Origin: Phycisphaerae bacterium | Lineage (GTDB): Bacteria > Planctomycetota > Phycisphaerae > UBA1845 > Fen-1342 | DNA length: 64,000 nucleotides | Assembly (NCBI GenBank): GCA_030428945.1 | Contig: JAUIEC010000002.1 | Span: forward strand, 186,001-250,000 | Reading direction: 5' to 3' | Part shown: positions 21,775 to 32,000 of the stretch, piece by piece | How the letters are laid out: each line of letters begins with the position of its first letter | Position numbering within the stretch: position 1 is the stretch's first letter | The notes under the pieces: model-generated | Database searches by the model: none | The model's input: only the letters and a program-made list of their open reading frames with translations | Told to the model about the DNA's origin: nothing | Translations under genes and position numbers: made by a program

Positions 21775-24700
21775 TTAGCGCGACGAGATGTTGTTCGCCG
21801 CCGGGAGGATGTGCGTGTGGTCCTCCTTGCACTTGTGGTAGGTCGTGCCGTGTTTGCACGTCCGGCACTTGCCGCACCGCTTGGGGTCGTGGTTGCTTCG
21901 GGCCGGCCCGGTGGCACCACTCCCGGCCAGGTCCGCGGCCAGACGCATGCTTGCGCTGGTGCAGCGGCAGAGCATCGCTCCGCAGCCCGGACAGTGCGGC
22001 GGTCCCCCGGCCATGCCGCGTCGGCGGGTCGCCCCGGTGGCACTGCCGCCCGGCTGGTGGATCTTCAGGATGCAGCGGTGGTGGCCCGGCGGCATGTTGC
22101 AGTCCTTGCAGCGAATGCCACCGTCACGCACGGGGCTGTCCTTGCAGCGGCAGAGCATCGCCCCGCAACCCGGACAGTGCGGCGGACCGCCCGGACCGGC
22201 CACCTTCAGCACCGTCACGTGCCCGCGGTGCGGACAGGTCTCTTCGGCCGCACGCGTGGCACCCGTGCAGCGGCAGAGCATCGCGCCGCAGCCGGGGCAG
22301 TGCGGCGGTCCGCCCTTGCCGGCCAGCTTCAGAATGGTCACGTGACCGCGGTGCTTGTGCTTGAAGTCATCGCTGCTGCTGCGGGCCGAATCGGTGCAGC
22401 GGCAGAGCAGGGCGCCGCAGCCCGGGCAGTGCGGCGGGCCGGTATCGACGGCCGCGCGACGGCGGGTCTGTCCGGTGGCGCCGCCGCCGTGGCCGCGGGC
22501 CTTCAGGACGGTGACGTGTCCGCGCCAGTCGGCCCGGGTGGCGTTCGTGCAGCGGCAGAGCATGGCGCCGCAGCCCGGACAGTGTGGCGGTCCCGCAGCC
22601 CGACGGGTCGCCCCGGTGGCCCCGCCGCCCGGTTTGTGGACACCCTTGAGGACGGTGACGTGTCCGTCGCTCGGGGCGGTCGACCAGGGATTGCTGCCCT
22701 GGGCGCTGAAGCCGTTGCCGTGACCGCTGGAGTCCGACCAGGCGCCGGAGGGACGCGTGATGTAGCGCCCGTGGGCCGGGTCGTAGTAGCGGTCACCATG
22801 CAGGTACCAGCCGGTCTCGGGGTCGTAGCGGTCACCCTGGAACAGGTACGGGTTGCCGACCGAGGAACTCGAGAGCGGAGCGCCCGCGCCGTCGGTAATC
22901 GTCGGCGCGCCGAAGTCATCGTACTCGTAGCGTTCGAACACGGCTCCGTTCGGGTCGGTCAGGGCGACGACGTTGCCGACATCGTCGGCGTGCTGGTAGT
23001 AGATCTGTCCGCCGGATTCGACGCAGACGATCTCGGAGGCCCGCACACCGCGGACATACGACGCCAGCGTCGCCCCGTTCGGATCCAGTTCCTCGATCAC
23101 GCTGCTGCCGGCGTAGCGATAGCGGCACTCACAGCAGCCGGCCGTGTTGACCGACTTGCCGATCCGCCGCCCGAAGGCATCGTAGGCGTAGTGGGCCGTC
23201 TCGCCGGTCCCCAGATTGGTCCGGGCGACCAGCCGGTCGTAGCAGTCGTACTCGTGCACGATCTGCTGCTGCGGACTCAGGACCACCGTCGCCAGGTTGC
23301 CGTTCTCGTCGTACTGGCGGCCATCCAGCGGGGTGCTGGTGTACTGGTTGACCTGCAGGTCGGCCGGCGGGTCCAGCGGGTCGAGCGTGTAACTGCCGGT
23401 CACGCCGCCGAAGCCGCCGACCGAGTTGCGGTTGCCGACCCCGTCCAGGTTGTAGTTCAGCAGCCGCACCGGCAGGCCGAGTCGGTCTTCCTGCAGGCCG
23501 CTGATCAGCCGGTAGGCATCGTCATAGACGTAGGCGTGCCGCAGGCCGGGACTGCCGACGCGCGTGTCGCGCCGTTCGGTCTTGTTGTACATCGCGTCCC
23601 AGGTGAAGGTTCGCGCGTCGACCGTCGTCGGGCCGGACGAATGCGTGATGCCGACGATCCGCTTGACGCCGAAATCGCCGCCCGGATTCGGCACGCCCTG
23701 GATGCCGTCATAGCTGTACAGCCCGCGGGTCCCGTTGCCGTACTGCTGGAAGGCGACCCGGTCCGGACCGACATACAGGTACGTCGCGATCGTCGCCGGA
23801 CCCTCGCTGATGCTCGAAAGGCGGTTCAGGCTGTCGTAGCCGTAGGTCAGCACGCGGCCCGACGGATAGACGCACGTCAGCGGGTTGCCCATGCCGTCGA
23901 AGGTCATCGCCGTCACGTCACCCTGCAGCGATTCGGTCACGACGTTCGAGAGCGAGTCATAGTCCCGCTGCACGACCGAGTCGTCGTCCGACGCCAGCAC
24001 TGTCCGGTTCAGGCCGTCGTAGGTGTAGGTTTCGAAGGTGGTGTCGTTCGAGACGCCCGGGCCGACCGCCACGGTCGTGCCGACGCAGCGATTGGCCGCG
24101 TCATAGCTGTTGGTCGTCGTCGTTCCATTGGCATCCACCCGCGTCAGCACGTTGTCGTGCACGTCGTACGTGTACGTGTCGCTCGTGTTGTCGGGGTGAA
24201 TGATGAAGGTCGGGCGGTTCAGCGGATCGAACGCGATGAACGTCGCGTTGCCGTTGTCGTCCACCCGCAGGAACGGCCGCGAGTTCGCGTCCCAGCTCTG
24301 GATCAGCACGATGTCCGCGCCGTCACCGTCCGCGCCGTCGCCGTCCAGGTCGATCGTCTGCGTCGTCGGCCGGTTCAGACCGTCGTACACGCAGCGGACC
24401 TCGTTCGACAGCGCGTCGACCGTCACGACCGGGTTGTCGCGCGAATCGAAGCCGCACGTCTGCGTGTTGCCCGAACTGTCCGTCTGCTGCACCAGGCGAT
24501 CCAGCCCATCGTAGACACTGTCGGTCTGGAAGACCTCGTCGGCCAGCCCCAGGTCCGACTTCTCGGTGTCCAGCACCCGGACGACATTCGAGTTGTCGTC
24601 GTAGGTGTAGACCCGCGTGTTGCCCTTGGGGTCGCTGGTCTGCGACGTGCGATTGGCCGTGTCGTAGGCCGTCAGGTTGGTGTTGCCGTTGTCGTCGGTG

Positions 24701-27507
24701 GTGCTCACGACCTGCGAGCTGTCGCTGTAGACGTGCACCGTCGACGAGGTGCCGTCCCCGATCGGGCTCTGCGTGGCCGTGTCGAAGTGGCCCGCATCCG
24801 TCTGCACCAGCCGGTCCATGTCGTCGTAGACGTGCACCGTTTCGAACAGGCGGACGTTGGCCGCGCCGCCGGGCTGGTCCACCTGCTCGCCGTCGATCCG
24901 GGTCGAGACCACGTTGCCGTTGGCGTCGTAGCCGCGGACCGCGTCGTTGCCGGTCGGATTGACGCACGAGGTCATCCGGTCGTACCCGTCGTAGGTCATC
25001 GCCGTCACCCGCGGCGGGCCTTCCAGGCCGTCGACCTGCAGCACGACGTTCCCGTTGCCGTCGTAGTCGAACTGCGAGGAACTCTGCAGCGGATCACCGG
25101 CCGCCCGGATCTCCTGGAAGACCAGGTCACGCTCGTCGTAGAGCGTCGTGACCGTGTTGGTCGGGGCCCGGCCACTGGTGGCCTCGCCGCTGCGGACCAG
25201 CACGCGGTTGCTGTTCGAGTCGTACTCGAATTCCGTGATGATGCTGTTGCCCGAGTCGACCTCTTCGGTCGTCCGGACGCAGCGATCCAGGATGTCGTAC
25301 TCGTGCACCGTCGTGAAGTGCGTGTTGCTCGCCAGTCCGCCGGTCTCATCCCGGTTCTGCACGTCGATCTGCACGACGTTGTCGTTCTCGTCGTAGTAGG
25401 TGTCCGTCTCGTAGCGGACCGGGTTGTTCGGGTCGGCCGGACGCGACAGGATCCGCACCACCTGGTCAAGCTGGTTGACGATCCGGAGCGTGTCGTTGCC
25501 GCGCGGGTCGATCGTCCGCACGACGTTGCCGACCGCGTCGTACTCGTAGGTCGTGGTCAACGCGAACCCGGTCGCATCGACGATCGAACTCTCCCGGTAA
25601 CCCGTCTGCGGGCCGTTCAGGTAATAGGTCGACTCGTCCCGCCGCCGGTGGCCGCTGCCGTTGTCCGGGTGCACGTGGGCCGTCTGCTGCCCGAAGGTGT
25701 TGTACTCGAAGTCCTCGACGATCGACGCGATCCGGTGCGTGGTCTGCACGCGGTTCCCGGCCGGATCGTAGGCGTGCAGCGTGTCGTGCCCGCGGGCATC
25801 GGTCTCACGCGTCACCTGGTTCGTGTCGAAGTTCACCAGCGAATCGTATTCGCAGCGGACCTCGATACTCGACTGGTCGCCACCGCGCGGACCCGGGTCC
25901 GTCGCGCAGACCAGCAGGTTGCCGCGGGCGCGGGGCGACGCGAAGACATTCACGTCGCCCTCGTAGACACACGTCCGCTCGCTCAGTTCCGGATCCGTCA
26001 CGCGCACCACCAGCGCATCGTCGTTGTAGACGTAACGCGTCTCGTAGGCGGCCGGGTCACCGGGCCGCAGTTGCCCGCTCGGCCGGTTGGTCGAACTGCT
26101 GGTCGGCTGGTCCGCGACCGCCTGGCCGGTCAGCCGCCGGACCGCCACGCAGCGGTTGAACTTGTCGTAGAGATGCTCGCTGACGTGCCCGTTGCGGTCG
26201 TTCACCAGGGTCAGCCGCACGGCGTAACCGTTCGAGGCGCTCGGGACTTGCGACTCGTAGACATAGTCGATGATGTCGTTCGGCTCGCCCAGCGTCTGCC
26301 GCACGACCCGGTCATAGTCCGCGTCGTTCGGGTCCAGCGTGGCCGCGTAGGTGCTCGTCTGGAAGGTCTGACCCTTCGGGTCGGTGATCGACAGCAGGTT
26401 GTGGTTCAGCGCATCGTCCGTGAACCCGCGCGAATAGGTATACGTCGTCGTCTTGCCGCTCGGGAAATCGTTGCCGTTCGGCGTGCCCGTCACGACCGGC
26501 GTGCGCACCGACTGCAGATCGCCAGGCGAACCGTCCGGGTCCGACGCACCGTAGTAGCTGTACTGCACCTGCCGCCCGGTGAAGTCCGTCACGGTCGCGA
26601 TCCGTCCCGCGCCGTCGTACCCGACCGTGATCGGCCGGCTGAGCGTGTCGGTGATCGTGATCAGGCGCCCCGTCCCGTCATAGGTGAAACTGAGGGCGTT
26701 GCCGTTCGTGTCCGCGATCTCGACCAGCTTGCCCTCCTGCGGGCTGGCATCCAGCGGATGGAAGCGCCAGTGCGACCGGTTCGCCAGCCGGCAGATGTAG
26801 CTGCCGTTCGGGTCCTGCGAAATCTCGCGGAAGAACTCCGGCGCGCACCAGGTCGTCCCGGTCGGACCGGAGACCGCCCCGTAGCGGTCCGCCCGCGTGT
26901 TGCCGTCGTGCAGGATCAGGTCACCGCCCGACGCTTCGATCCAGACGTTGTAGCTGTAGTCCCAGCCGACACCCTGGGCCGTGTCCGGACCGACCCGCGA
27001 GCGGTACTTGCGGGCCCAGACAAAGTCCGGACCGCGCCCCGGAATCTGCAGGTCGACCGACTCGCAGTAGACCTCGCCGGAGAACAGGTAGACCTTCTCG
27101 TGAAGCGATTCCGGGGCCATCCAGCGGATCGGGCCCACCCCGCGCGGCGCGACGACCTCCAGCCCGGCGATGCTCGGCGGAATCGCCCGTGTGCCGGGTT
27201 CGTACGCCCCCGGTGTCAGGTCGCAGCCCGGCAGCAGGGCGTCACCGGTGAAGGCGGCCTGCAGCGCCAGGAAGTCCGGCAGGTCGACATCCCCGTCGAC
27301 GTCCATGTCATAGCAGCCGCACACCGGGTTGGCGCCGGCGCCGGGCCCACTCATGCACGCCAGGAAATCCTGCACGTCGTCCAGCCCAATCCGGCAGTCA
27401 CCGTTGCCGTCACCCCTGGTCGTACAGTCCCCGGGACTCGCGGATGCGAGACTCGCCGCCAGAAGCCCGCACAGCAGGCCGGCTGTCGTTGTTTGCCACG
27501 TGCGCAT
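21775..27507 (-). CDS. RHS/YD-repeat secreted protein with N-terminal dockerin and Cys/His-repeat C-terminal tail
   Basis: The protein has 1,910 residues. The ATG at 27505-27507 has GGAGG ten bases upstream; the 13 residues before it in the open frame were dropped. A signal peptide (TTAGLLCGLLAASLASAS) is followed by an EF-hand/dockerin pair (GDGNGDCRIGLDD and DMDVDGDVDLPDF). Residues of about 110-1,540 hold dozens of YD/RHS repeats (YDGTGRLITI, YDAANRCVGT, YDSLNRLSSI), expected to build a hollow beta-cage. The RHS core ends near residue 1,585 with PYLFQGDRYDPETGWYLHGD and RYYDPAHGRY. The tail from about 1,615 has five copies of GPPHCPGCGAMLCRC (residues 1639, 1690, 1733, 1774 and 1835), interleaved with GHVTVLK and ATGATRR. 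It ends in CGKCRTCKHG and further His/Cys. No toxin fold or immunity gene is recognisable. Confidence 0.93.
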   Translation of the reverse strand: MRTWQTTTAGLLCGLLAASLASASPGDCTTRGDGNGDCRIGLDDVQDFLACMSGPGAGANPVCGCYDMDVDGDVDLPDFLALQAAFTGDALLPGCDLTPGAYEPGTRAIPPSIAGLEVVAPRGVGPIRWMAPESLHEKVYLFSGEVYCESVDLQIPGRGPDFVWARKYRSRVGPDTAQGVGWDYSYNVWIEASGGDLILHDGNTRADRYGAVSGPTGTTWCAPEFFREISQDPNGSYICRLANRSHWRFHPLDASPQEGKLVEIADTNGNALSFTYDGTGRLITITDTLSRPITVGYDGAGRIATVTDFTGRQVQYSYYGASDPDGSPGDLQSVRTPVVTGTPNGNDFPSGKTTTYTYSRGFTDDALNHNLLSITDPKGQTFQTSTYAATLDPNDADYDRVVRQTLGEPNDIIDYVYESQVPSASNGYAVRLTLVNDRNGHVSEHLYDKFNRCVAVRRLTGQAVADQPTSSSTNRPSGQLRPGDPAAYETRYVYNDDALVVRVTDPELSERTCVYEGDVNVFASPRARGNLLVCATDPGPRGGDQSSIEVRCEYDSLVNFDTNQVTRETDARGHDTLHAYDPAGNRVQTTHRIASIVEDFEYNTFGQQTAHVHPDNGSGHRRRDESTYYLNGPQTGYRESSIVDATGFALTTTYEYDAVGNVVRTIDPRGNDTLRIVNQLDQVVRILSRPADPNNPVRYETDTYYDENDNVVQIDVQNRDETGGLASNTHFTTVHEYDILDRCVRTTEEVDSGNSIITEFEYDSNSNRVLVRSGEATSGRAPTNTVTTLYDERDLVFQEIRAAGDPLQSSSQFDYDGNGNVVLQVDGLEGPPRVTAMTYDGYDRMTSCVNPTGNDAVRGYDANGNVVSTRIDGEQVDQPGGAANVRLFETVHVYDDMDRLVQTDAGHFDTATQSPIGDGTSSTVHVYSDSSQVVSTTDDNGNTNLTAYDTANRTSQTSDPKGNTRVYTYDDNSNVVRVLDTEKSDLGLADEVFQTDSVYDGLDRLVQQTDSSGNTQTCGFDSRDNPVVTVDALSNEVRCVYDGLNRPTTQTIDLDGDGADGDGADIVLIQSWDANSRPFLRVDDNGNATFIAFDPLNRPTFIIHPDNTSDTYTYDVHDNVLTRVDANGTTTTNSYDAANRCVGTTVAVGPGVSNDTTFETYTYDGLNRTVLASDDDSVVQRDYDSLSNVVTESLQGDVTAMTFDGMGNPLTCVYPSGRVLTYGYDSLNRLSSISEGPATIATYLYVGPDRVAFQQYGNGTRGLYSYDGIQGVPNPGGDFGVKRIVGITHSSGPTTVDARTFTWDAMYNKTERRDTRVGSPGLRHAYVYDDAYRLISGLQEDRLGLPVRLLNYNLDGVGNRNSVGGFGGVTGSYTLDPLDPPADLQVNQYTSTPLDGRQYDENGNLATVVLSPQQQIVHEYDCYDRLVARTNLGTGETAHYAYDAFGRRIGKSVNTAGCCECRYRYAGSSVIEELDPNGATLASYVRGVRASEIVCVESGGQIYYQHADDVGNVVALTDPNGAVFERYEYDDFGAPTITDGAGAPLSSSSVGNPYLFQGDRYDPETGWYLHGDRYYDPAHGRYITRPSGAWSDSSGHGNGFSAQGSNPWSTAPSDGHVTVLKGVHKPGGGATGATRRAAGPPHCPGCGAMLCRCTNATRADWRGHVTVLKARGHGGGATGQTRRRAAVDTGPPHCPGCGALLCRCTDSARSSSDDFKHKHRGHVTILKLAGKGGPPHCPGCGAMLCRCTGATRAAEETCPHRGHVTVLKVAGPGGPPHCPGCGAMLCRCKDSPVRDGGIRCKDCNMPPGHHRCILKIHQPGGSATGATRRRGMAGGPPHCPGCGAMLCRCTSASMRLAADLAGSGATGPARSNHDPKRCGKCRTCKHGTTYHKCKEDHTHILPAANNISSR
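21961..22593 (-). repeat. Five in-gene copies of a 45-bp Cys-knuckle repeat
   Basis: Copies lie at 21961-22005, 22144-22188, 22267-22311, 22396-22440 and 22549-22593, each encoding GPPHCPGCGA(M/L)LCRC. They are nearly identical at the DNA level. Spacing is uneven (about 123-183 bp start to start) because the linkers differ. A GHVT(V/I)LK block precedes four of them; the last is preceded by a diverged HHRCILK. Confidence 0.95.
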
Positions 27508-27809
27508 GGAACTCTCGCCTCCGTTCAAATGTGCATGGTCGGGCACGTCGCCCGTCAGGAATTGGCTGAGCAGCCTGTCGATCCTACCGGCCGGGAATCA
27601 GCCACTGCAACGGCTTCGCGGGATTCACGCTGAGCCGGCCGAACTTCGAACGTCCGCTTTTCGCCGGCGACAGCCATCCGTCCCTCTCACTACGGAGCGC
27701 CCGGGCGAATCTGACAGCGGCCGGCGGTTTTTTTCCGGCCCGCGCGAGATTTCGTTGTATCGGACCTGAAAAGCGGCCTCGGGCGATGCAATCGACGTCC
27801 CGACCGCTG
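27508..27809. other. 302-bp non-coding gap
   Basis: It lies between the RHS gene and the VOC gene, both on the minus strand, and should hold the RHS promoter. GGCCGG-N10-CCGGCC with seven T in the loop occurs near 27720-27742. I see no convincing promoter pair, RNA gene or repeat. Confidence 0.5.
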
Positions 27810-28196
27810 TCACGGACAGTTCCGGTCCACGAACCAGAGGGGGTTCCCTTCCGGATCGGCCACCGCCCCGAACCAGAATCCGTCCGCGGCGTTGAAGGTC
27901 GCCGGGCCCGTGATCCGCCCGCCGGCCTGCTCCAGTCGCCCGAAGAACCCCCGCAGATCAGCGACCTCGAACTGCAGGACAACCGTGTTCCGCCCCCGGT
28001 CGCCGGCCTCGACACCCATCTCCGCCGCGCTGGCAATCCCGATCCGGATCCCGGATTCGGTCCGCAGGTGGCAGTAGTGGAAGCCCTCCTCCTGGCGCGA
28101 GACTTCCCGGAAGCCCAGCACGTCCCGGTACCAGGCCACCAGGCCGGCCCAGTCGTCGGCCAGCAACACCACTTCCCGCGGCTGAATCCGATCCAT
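27810..28196 (-). CDS. VOC-superfamily (glyoxalase/bleomycin-resistance fold) protein
   Basis: This 128-residue protein has paired beta-alpha-beta-beta-beta modules. The first runs through VVLLADDWAGLVAWYRDVLG and GFHYCHLRTESG. The second has TVVLQFEVADLRGFFGRLEQAGG and ends in ADPEGNPLWFVDRN, the usual family ending. Members bind a metal and act as glyoxalases, dioxygenases, epimerases or drug-binding proteins. The activity here is not predictable. It stands alone, divergent from the sigma factor gene. Confidence 0.88.
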   Translation of the reverse strand: MDRIQPREVVLLADDWAGLVAWYRDVLGFREVSRQEEGFHYCHLRTESGIRIGIASAAEMGVEAGDRGRNTVVLQFEVADLRGFFGRLEQAGGRITGPATFNAADGFWFGAVADPEGNPLWFVDRNCP

Positions 28197-28431
28197 GTGC
28201 AGTCCTCAATCCCGCATCCGTGGCAGGTGGTCCGGGCGCGGCCGTGACGCAGAAGCGCGGCAGGCGCCCGCTCGGCCCGCAGCATTCCCGCGGTACAGAT
28301 CCGGTCTGACGGCAGCTTAGCGTGTCCGGCCGGCCGCGGACCGCGTTAATCTGCCGGAAACTCAGCGTCTCCGTGTAAGAAATCCGCGCCCCGGCGGAGT
28401 TACCTGTAAGACCTGATGCAACGAAGGTGCC

Positions 28432-29049
28432 ATGAACGAGATTCCGCCAACACGTCAGAGCCTCCTGCTCGAACTCGGCCGCCGCAGCGACGACGCCTGG
28501 GCCGAGTTCCTGGCCGTCTACGAAGATGCCCTGCATCGCTACTGCCGCGCCCGTCGACTCCAGGATGCCGACGCCCGCGACGTGGTCCAGGACGTCCTCG
28601 CCGCCGTCCTGCACCGGATCCCGACCTGGGATCACGATGCCGACCGCGGCAGCTTCCGCGGCTGGCTCTTTCGCGCCGCCCGAAACATCGCCGTCGATGC
28701 CATTGCCCGCCGCGCCCGCGAAGTCACGGCCGCCGGCGACACGCACGTCAATCGACTGCTGGCCGAAATCCCGGCCGGACCCGAGGCGGACCAGGCTTCG
28801 TTCGAGACCGAGTACCGCCGCTCGCTGTTCCAGCGGGCCTCGCAACAGGTCCAGGCCGAGGTGCGGCCGGTCACCTGGCAGGCCTTCCTGCTGACGGCCG
28901 TCGAAGGTCGTCCGGCCGAGGAGGTCGCCGCCACGCTCGGCGTGCCGATCGGCAGTGTCTACACGGCCAAGTGCCGGGTCGTCGCCCGCATCCGGGACCG
29001 GATCGCGGCGATCGGCGACGCGGCCGAACCCCCTGATGCCGCCCCCTGA
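28432..29049 (+). CDS. ECF-type RNA polymerase sigma factor
   Basis: This 205-residue protein has sigma region 2 (AWAEFLAVYEDALHRYCRAR, then DARDVVQDVLAAVL and RGWLFRAARNIAVDAIARR) and region 4 (TWQAFLLTAVEGRPAEEVAATLGVPIGSVYTAKCRVVARIR). It would direct RNA polymerase to its own regulon. The ATG follows GAAGG by four bases. The next gene, 31 bp downstream, encodes a zinc-finger/kinase fusion that probably controls it, as is common for planctomycete ECF-kinase pairs. Confidence 0.93.
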   Translation: MNEIPPTRQSLLLELGRRSDDAWAEFLAVYEDALHRYCRARRLQDADARDVVQDVLAAVLHRIPTWDHDADRGSFRGWLFRAARNIAVDAIARRAREVTAAGDTHVNRLLAEIPAGPEADQASFETEYRRSLFQRASQQVQAEVRPVTWQAFLLTAVEGRPAEEVAATLGVPIGSVYTAKCRVVARIRDRIAAIGDAAEPPDAAP

Positions 29050-29080
29050 CCAGAGATCGCCAACACCATCGGAGAAGAGC

Positions 29081-32000
29081 ATGAGCGCGCCGAACAACCG
29101 GACCTGTTTCGATGAACGTCTGCTGACGACCTACCTCGACGAACGCCTCGACGAGGACCGCGAGACGGAAATCCAGCAGCACCTCAGCGACTGCCCGGAC
29201 TGTCGTCGCCTGCTCGAACGGATCGCCGCCGACCGGACCGTCTGGGACGGGTTGCGCGAGCACCTGACCATGACGCACTGGCCGGAGGCGGCGGCCGTCG
29301 GCGATGACCGCCTCGAGCGCCTGACCGCCTACCTCGCGCCGACCGAAGACCCCGACATGCTCGGCCGTCTCGGCCAGTACGAGGTGATCGGCCTGATCGG
29401 GCAGGGCAGCACCGGCATCGTCCTGAAGGCGCTCGAACCGCGTCTGAACCGTTTCGTGGCGATCAAGGTTCTCTCGCCGACGTATTCCTCCAGCGCCGCC
29501 GCCCGTCGCCGGTTCGAACGCGAAGGCCGCGCCATCGCCGCCGTTTCGCATCAGCACGTCGTGCCGATCTACGCGGTCGACGAGTTCCGCGATCTGCCCT
29601 ACATCGTCATGCAGTACATCCCCGGGCTCTCACTGCAGCAGCGAATCGACCGAGACGGACCGCTCGGCAATCGCGAGATCATGCGGATCGGGCTGCAGGT
29701 CGCCCGCGGGCTCGCGGCCGCGCATGCGCAGGGCATCGTCCACCGAGACGTCAAGCCCGCCAACGTGATCCTCGAGAACACCGTCGAGCGGGCCGTCGTG
29801 ACCGACTTCGGCCTGGCACGCGTGGCCGACGAAGCCTCGCTGACGCGCAGCGGGATCATCGCCGGAACCCCGCACTACATGTCGCCCGAACAGGCCCGCG
29901 GCGAATCGATCGACCAGCGCTCCGACCTGTTCAGTCTCGGCAGCACCATGTACGCGGCCTGTGCCGCGCACCCGCCGTTCCGGGCCGAGACGCTCGTCGG
30001 CGTGATTCACCGCGTCTGCCAGACCGAACCGCGGGCCCTCCGCGAAGTCAATCCGGATGTCGATGAGTGGCTGGCCGCCTTCGTCCATCGACTGATCGCC
30101 AAGCAGCCCGACGCCCGCTTCCAGTCGGCCGAGCAGGTCGCCGAAGAACTGACCCGGCGCCTCGCGTACCTGCAGAGTCCGATTCGCGCTACGCCCGACG
30201 CGGCCGAAACCGCAACGCCCGTCGCCACTGCCCGCCCGGCCGCACGCCCCTCACGGCGAACGCAGGTTCTCATCGCCGGACTCGCCGCGCTTGCGGCCGC
30301 GGTCGCGATCTTCTACCCCCGAACCGCGCCGATCGACACGGGCCCGGCGGTCGCCGCGCGACCCGTGCCGTCCGACGAGACCGGCCAGGCGGAACCCACC
30401 ATCGCCCAACTGATCGCGTTCCAGCAGAAAGTCACCTGGAAGAACGACCAGGGTGACTGGAACACCAACGCGCCGGCCACGTTCCAGCAGAAACTCGAGC
30501 AGGCGTTCCCGGCCGGACCGAACGGGCACCTGGTCCTGAATGTCGACCGCGGCGATGTCTTCGTCCGACCGAGCGAACTCGACGACCGCGTCACCGTGAC
30601 GGTGCTCCGGCGCGTGCAGGCCGCCAGCCGGGCCGAGGCCGAAGCGATCCTCCGGCGACAGACCCTGGCGCTCGAACCCGGCGAGAATGCCCTGACGCTG
30701 CGGGCCGAACTCGACTCGGACTTCGCAGCCCGCGACGACGGTCGCACCTTCAAGGACAGCACCTACCGCATCTCGGTTCCGCGCCGTTTCCACGCCGCAC
30801 TGCGAACCGACGACGGCAACGTCACGGTCGGCGAACTGGTCGGCAACGTCTCGGCCGTCACCGCCCGCGGCTGCATCGAGATTGCCCGGGTCGACGGCGG
30901 CATCGAAGCTGAAGCGACCGACGGAAACATCGACCTGCAGGCCGGCTGCACCGGAGCGGCCGAGGCCTTTGCCGTCCGGGGCAACGTCTACGCCGCCAAC
31001 ATCGATGGCAACGGACACATCCTGGCCTCCGGCGGCGGTGTCTGGCTCGGCGGCAGTCAGGGACGCGTGACCGCGCAGACTTCCGGTGGCGACGTCCGGG
31101 TCTTCAATCCGACCGGACCCACCGGCGTGCACGCCTCCGGCGGCGACGTGACCGTCCAGGTGTTCGAACCGCTTCCCGAGAACTGCCGCTTCTCCGCCAC
31201 GCGCGGCGACGTCAGCGTGCAGGTGGCCGACGATCTCCCGATCAGGCTGCAGGCCCGCGGCCGACTGTCGACCGAACTGGCCACGTACGAGGTTCCGGCC
31301 GATCAGGACGACGCGAGCGCGGCGTCATGGCACGAGACCGTGCGGCATGACGGCGATACCCGCATCCGGGCGATCAGTTCGACGGGTACCGTTTCGCTCG
31401 GCGTGCTTCCGCGGGCGGCCGGCGGGTCCGGTCCGCAGAGGTCACTCGGCGGCAGCGGCCGACCGGGCAACGGCCTGGGCGGGAGCGGCCGACCGGGGAA
31501 CGCGCTCGGCGGCAGTGGGAACCTCGGCGGGAGTGGCCTGGGTGGCAGCGGTGGCGTGTCCGGCGGGAGCGCCCGCGGGCGCCTGTCCGACGCGGCTCGC
31601 GCCAAGATCGCGAGTCGACCGCGGCCGGGCGCGATCGCAAGCGTGCCGCTCGAGGCTGACGGCAACCTGGACGGCTACACGCTGTACCTGCCGGTCTCGC
31701 ACGGGGAGGCCGAGGGGCCGCACCCGATCCTGGTCTACCTGCAGGGCGCCTATGGTGTCGGTGGTCCGATTGGCAACATCACGAACTGGGGTCTGCCGCG
31801 ACTGATGCGGGACGAGCACGACCTGTCCACGCGCCGCAACCAACTGCTGCTGGACACCTTCATCGTCATCTCGCCGCACATTCAGAACGGCCAGTATCAC
31901 CACCAGCCCGAACGCGTGCAGCAGGTCATCGAGCGCGTGGCCGCCACCTGGAACGGCGATCTCGATCGCGTCTACCTGACCGGCCTCAGTCGCGGCGGGC

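Noticed and set aside
21961..22670. A CRISPR-like array of direct repeats
   Set aside because: The repeats are in frame inside the RHS gene and encode Cys knuckles. The spacers also code and share GHVTVLK and ATGATRR blocks.
21448..27633. A 2,061-residue plus-strand open frame covering the RHS gene
   Set aside because: It is the antisense of the RHS gene in a GC-rich sequence. Its translation is Arg/Val/Ala/Asp-rich with no motifs, whereas the minus strand gives a signal peptide, YD repeats and a core domain.
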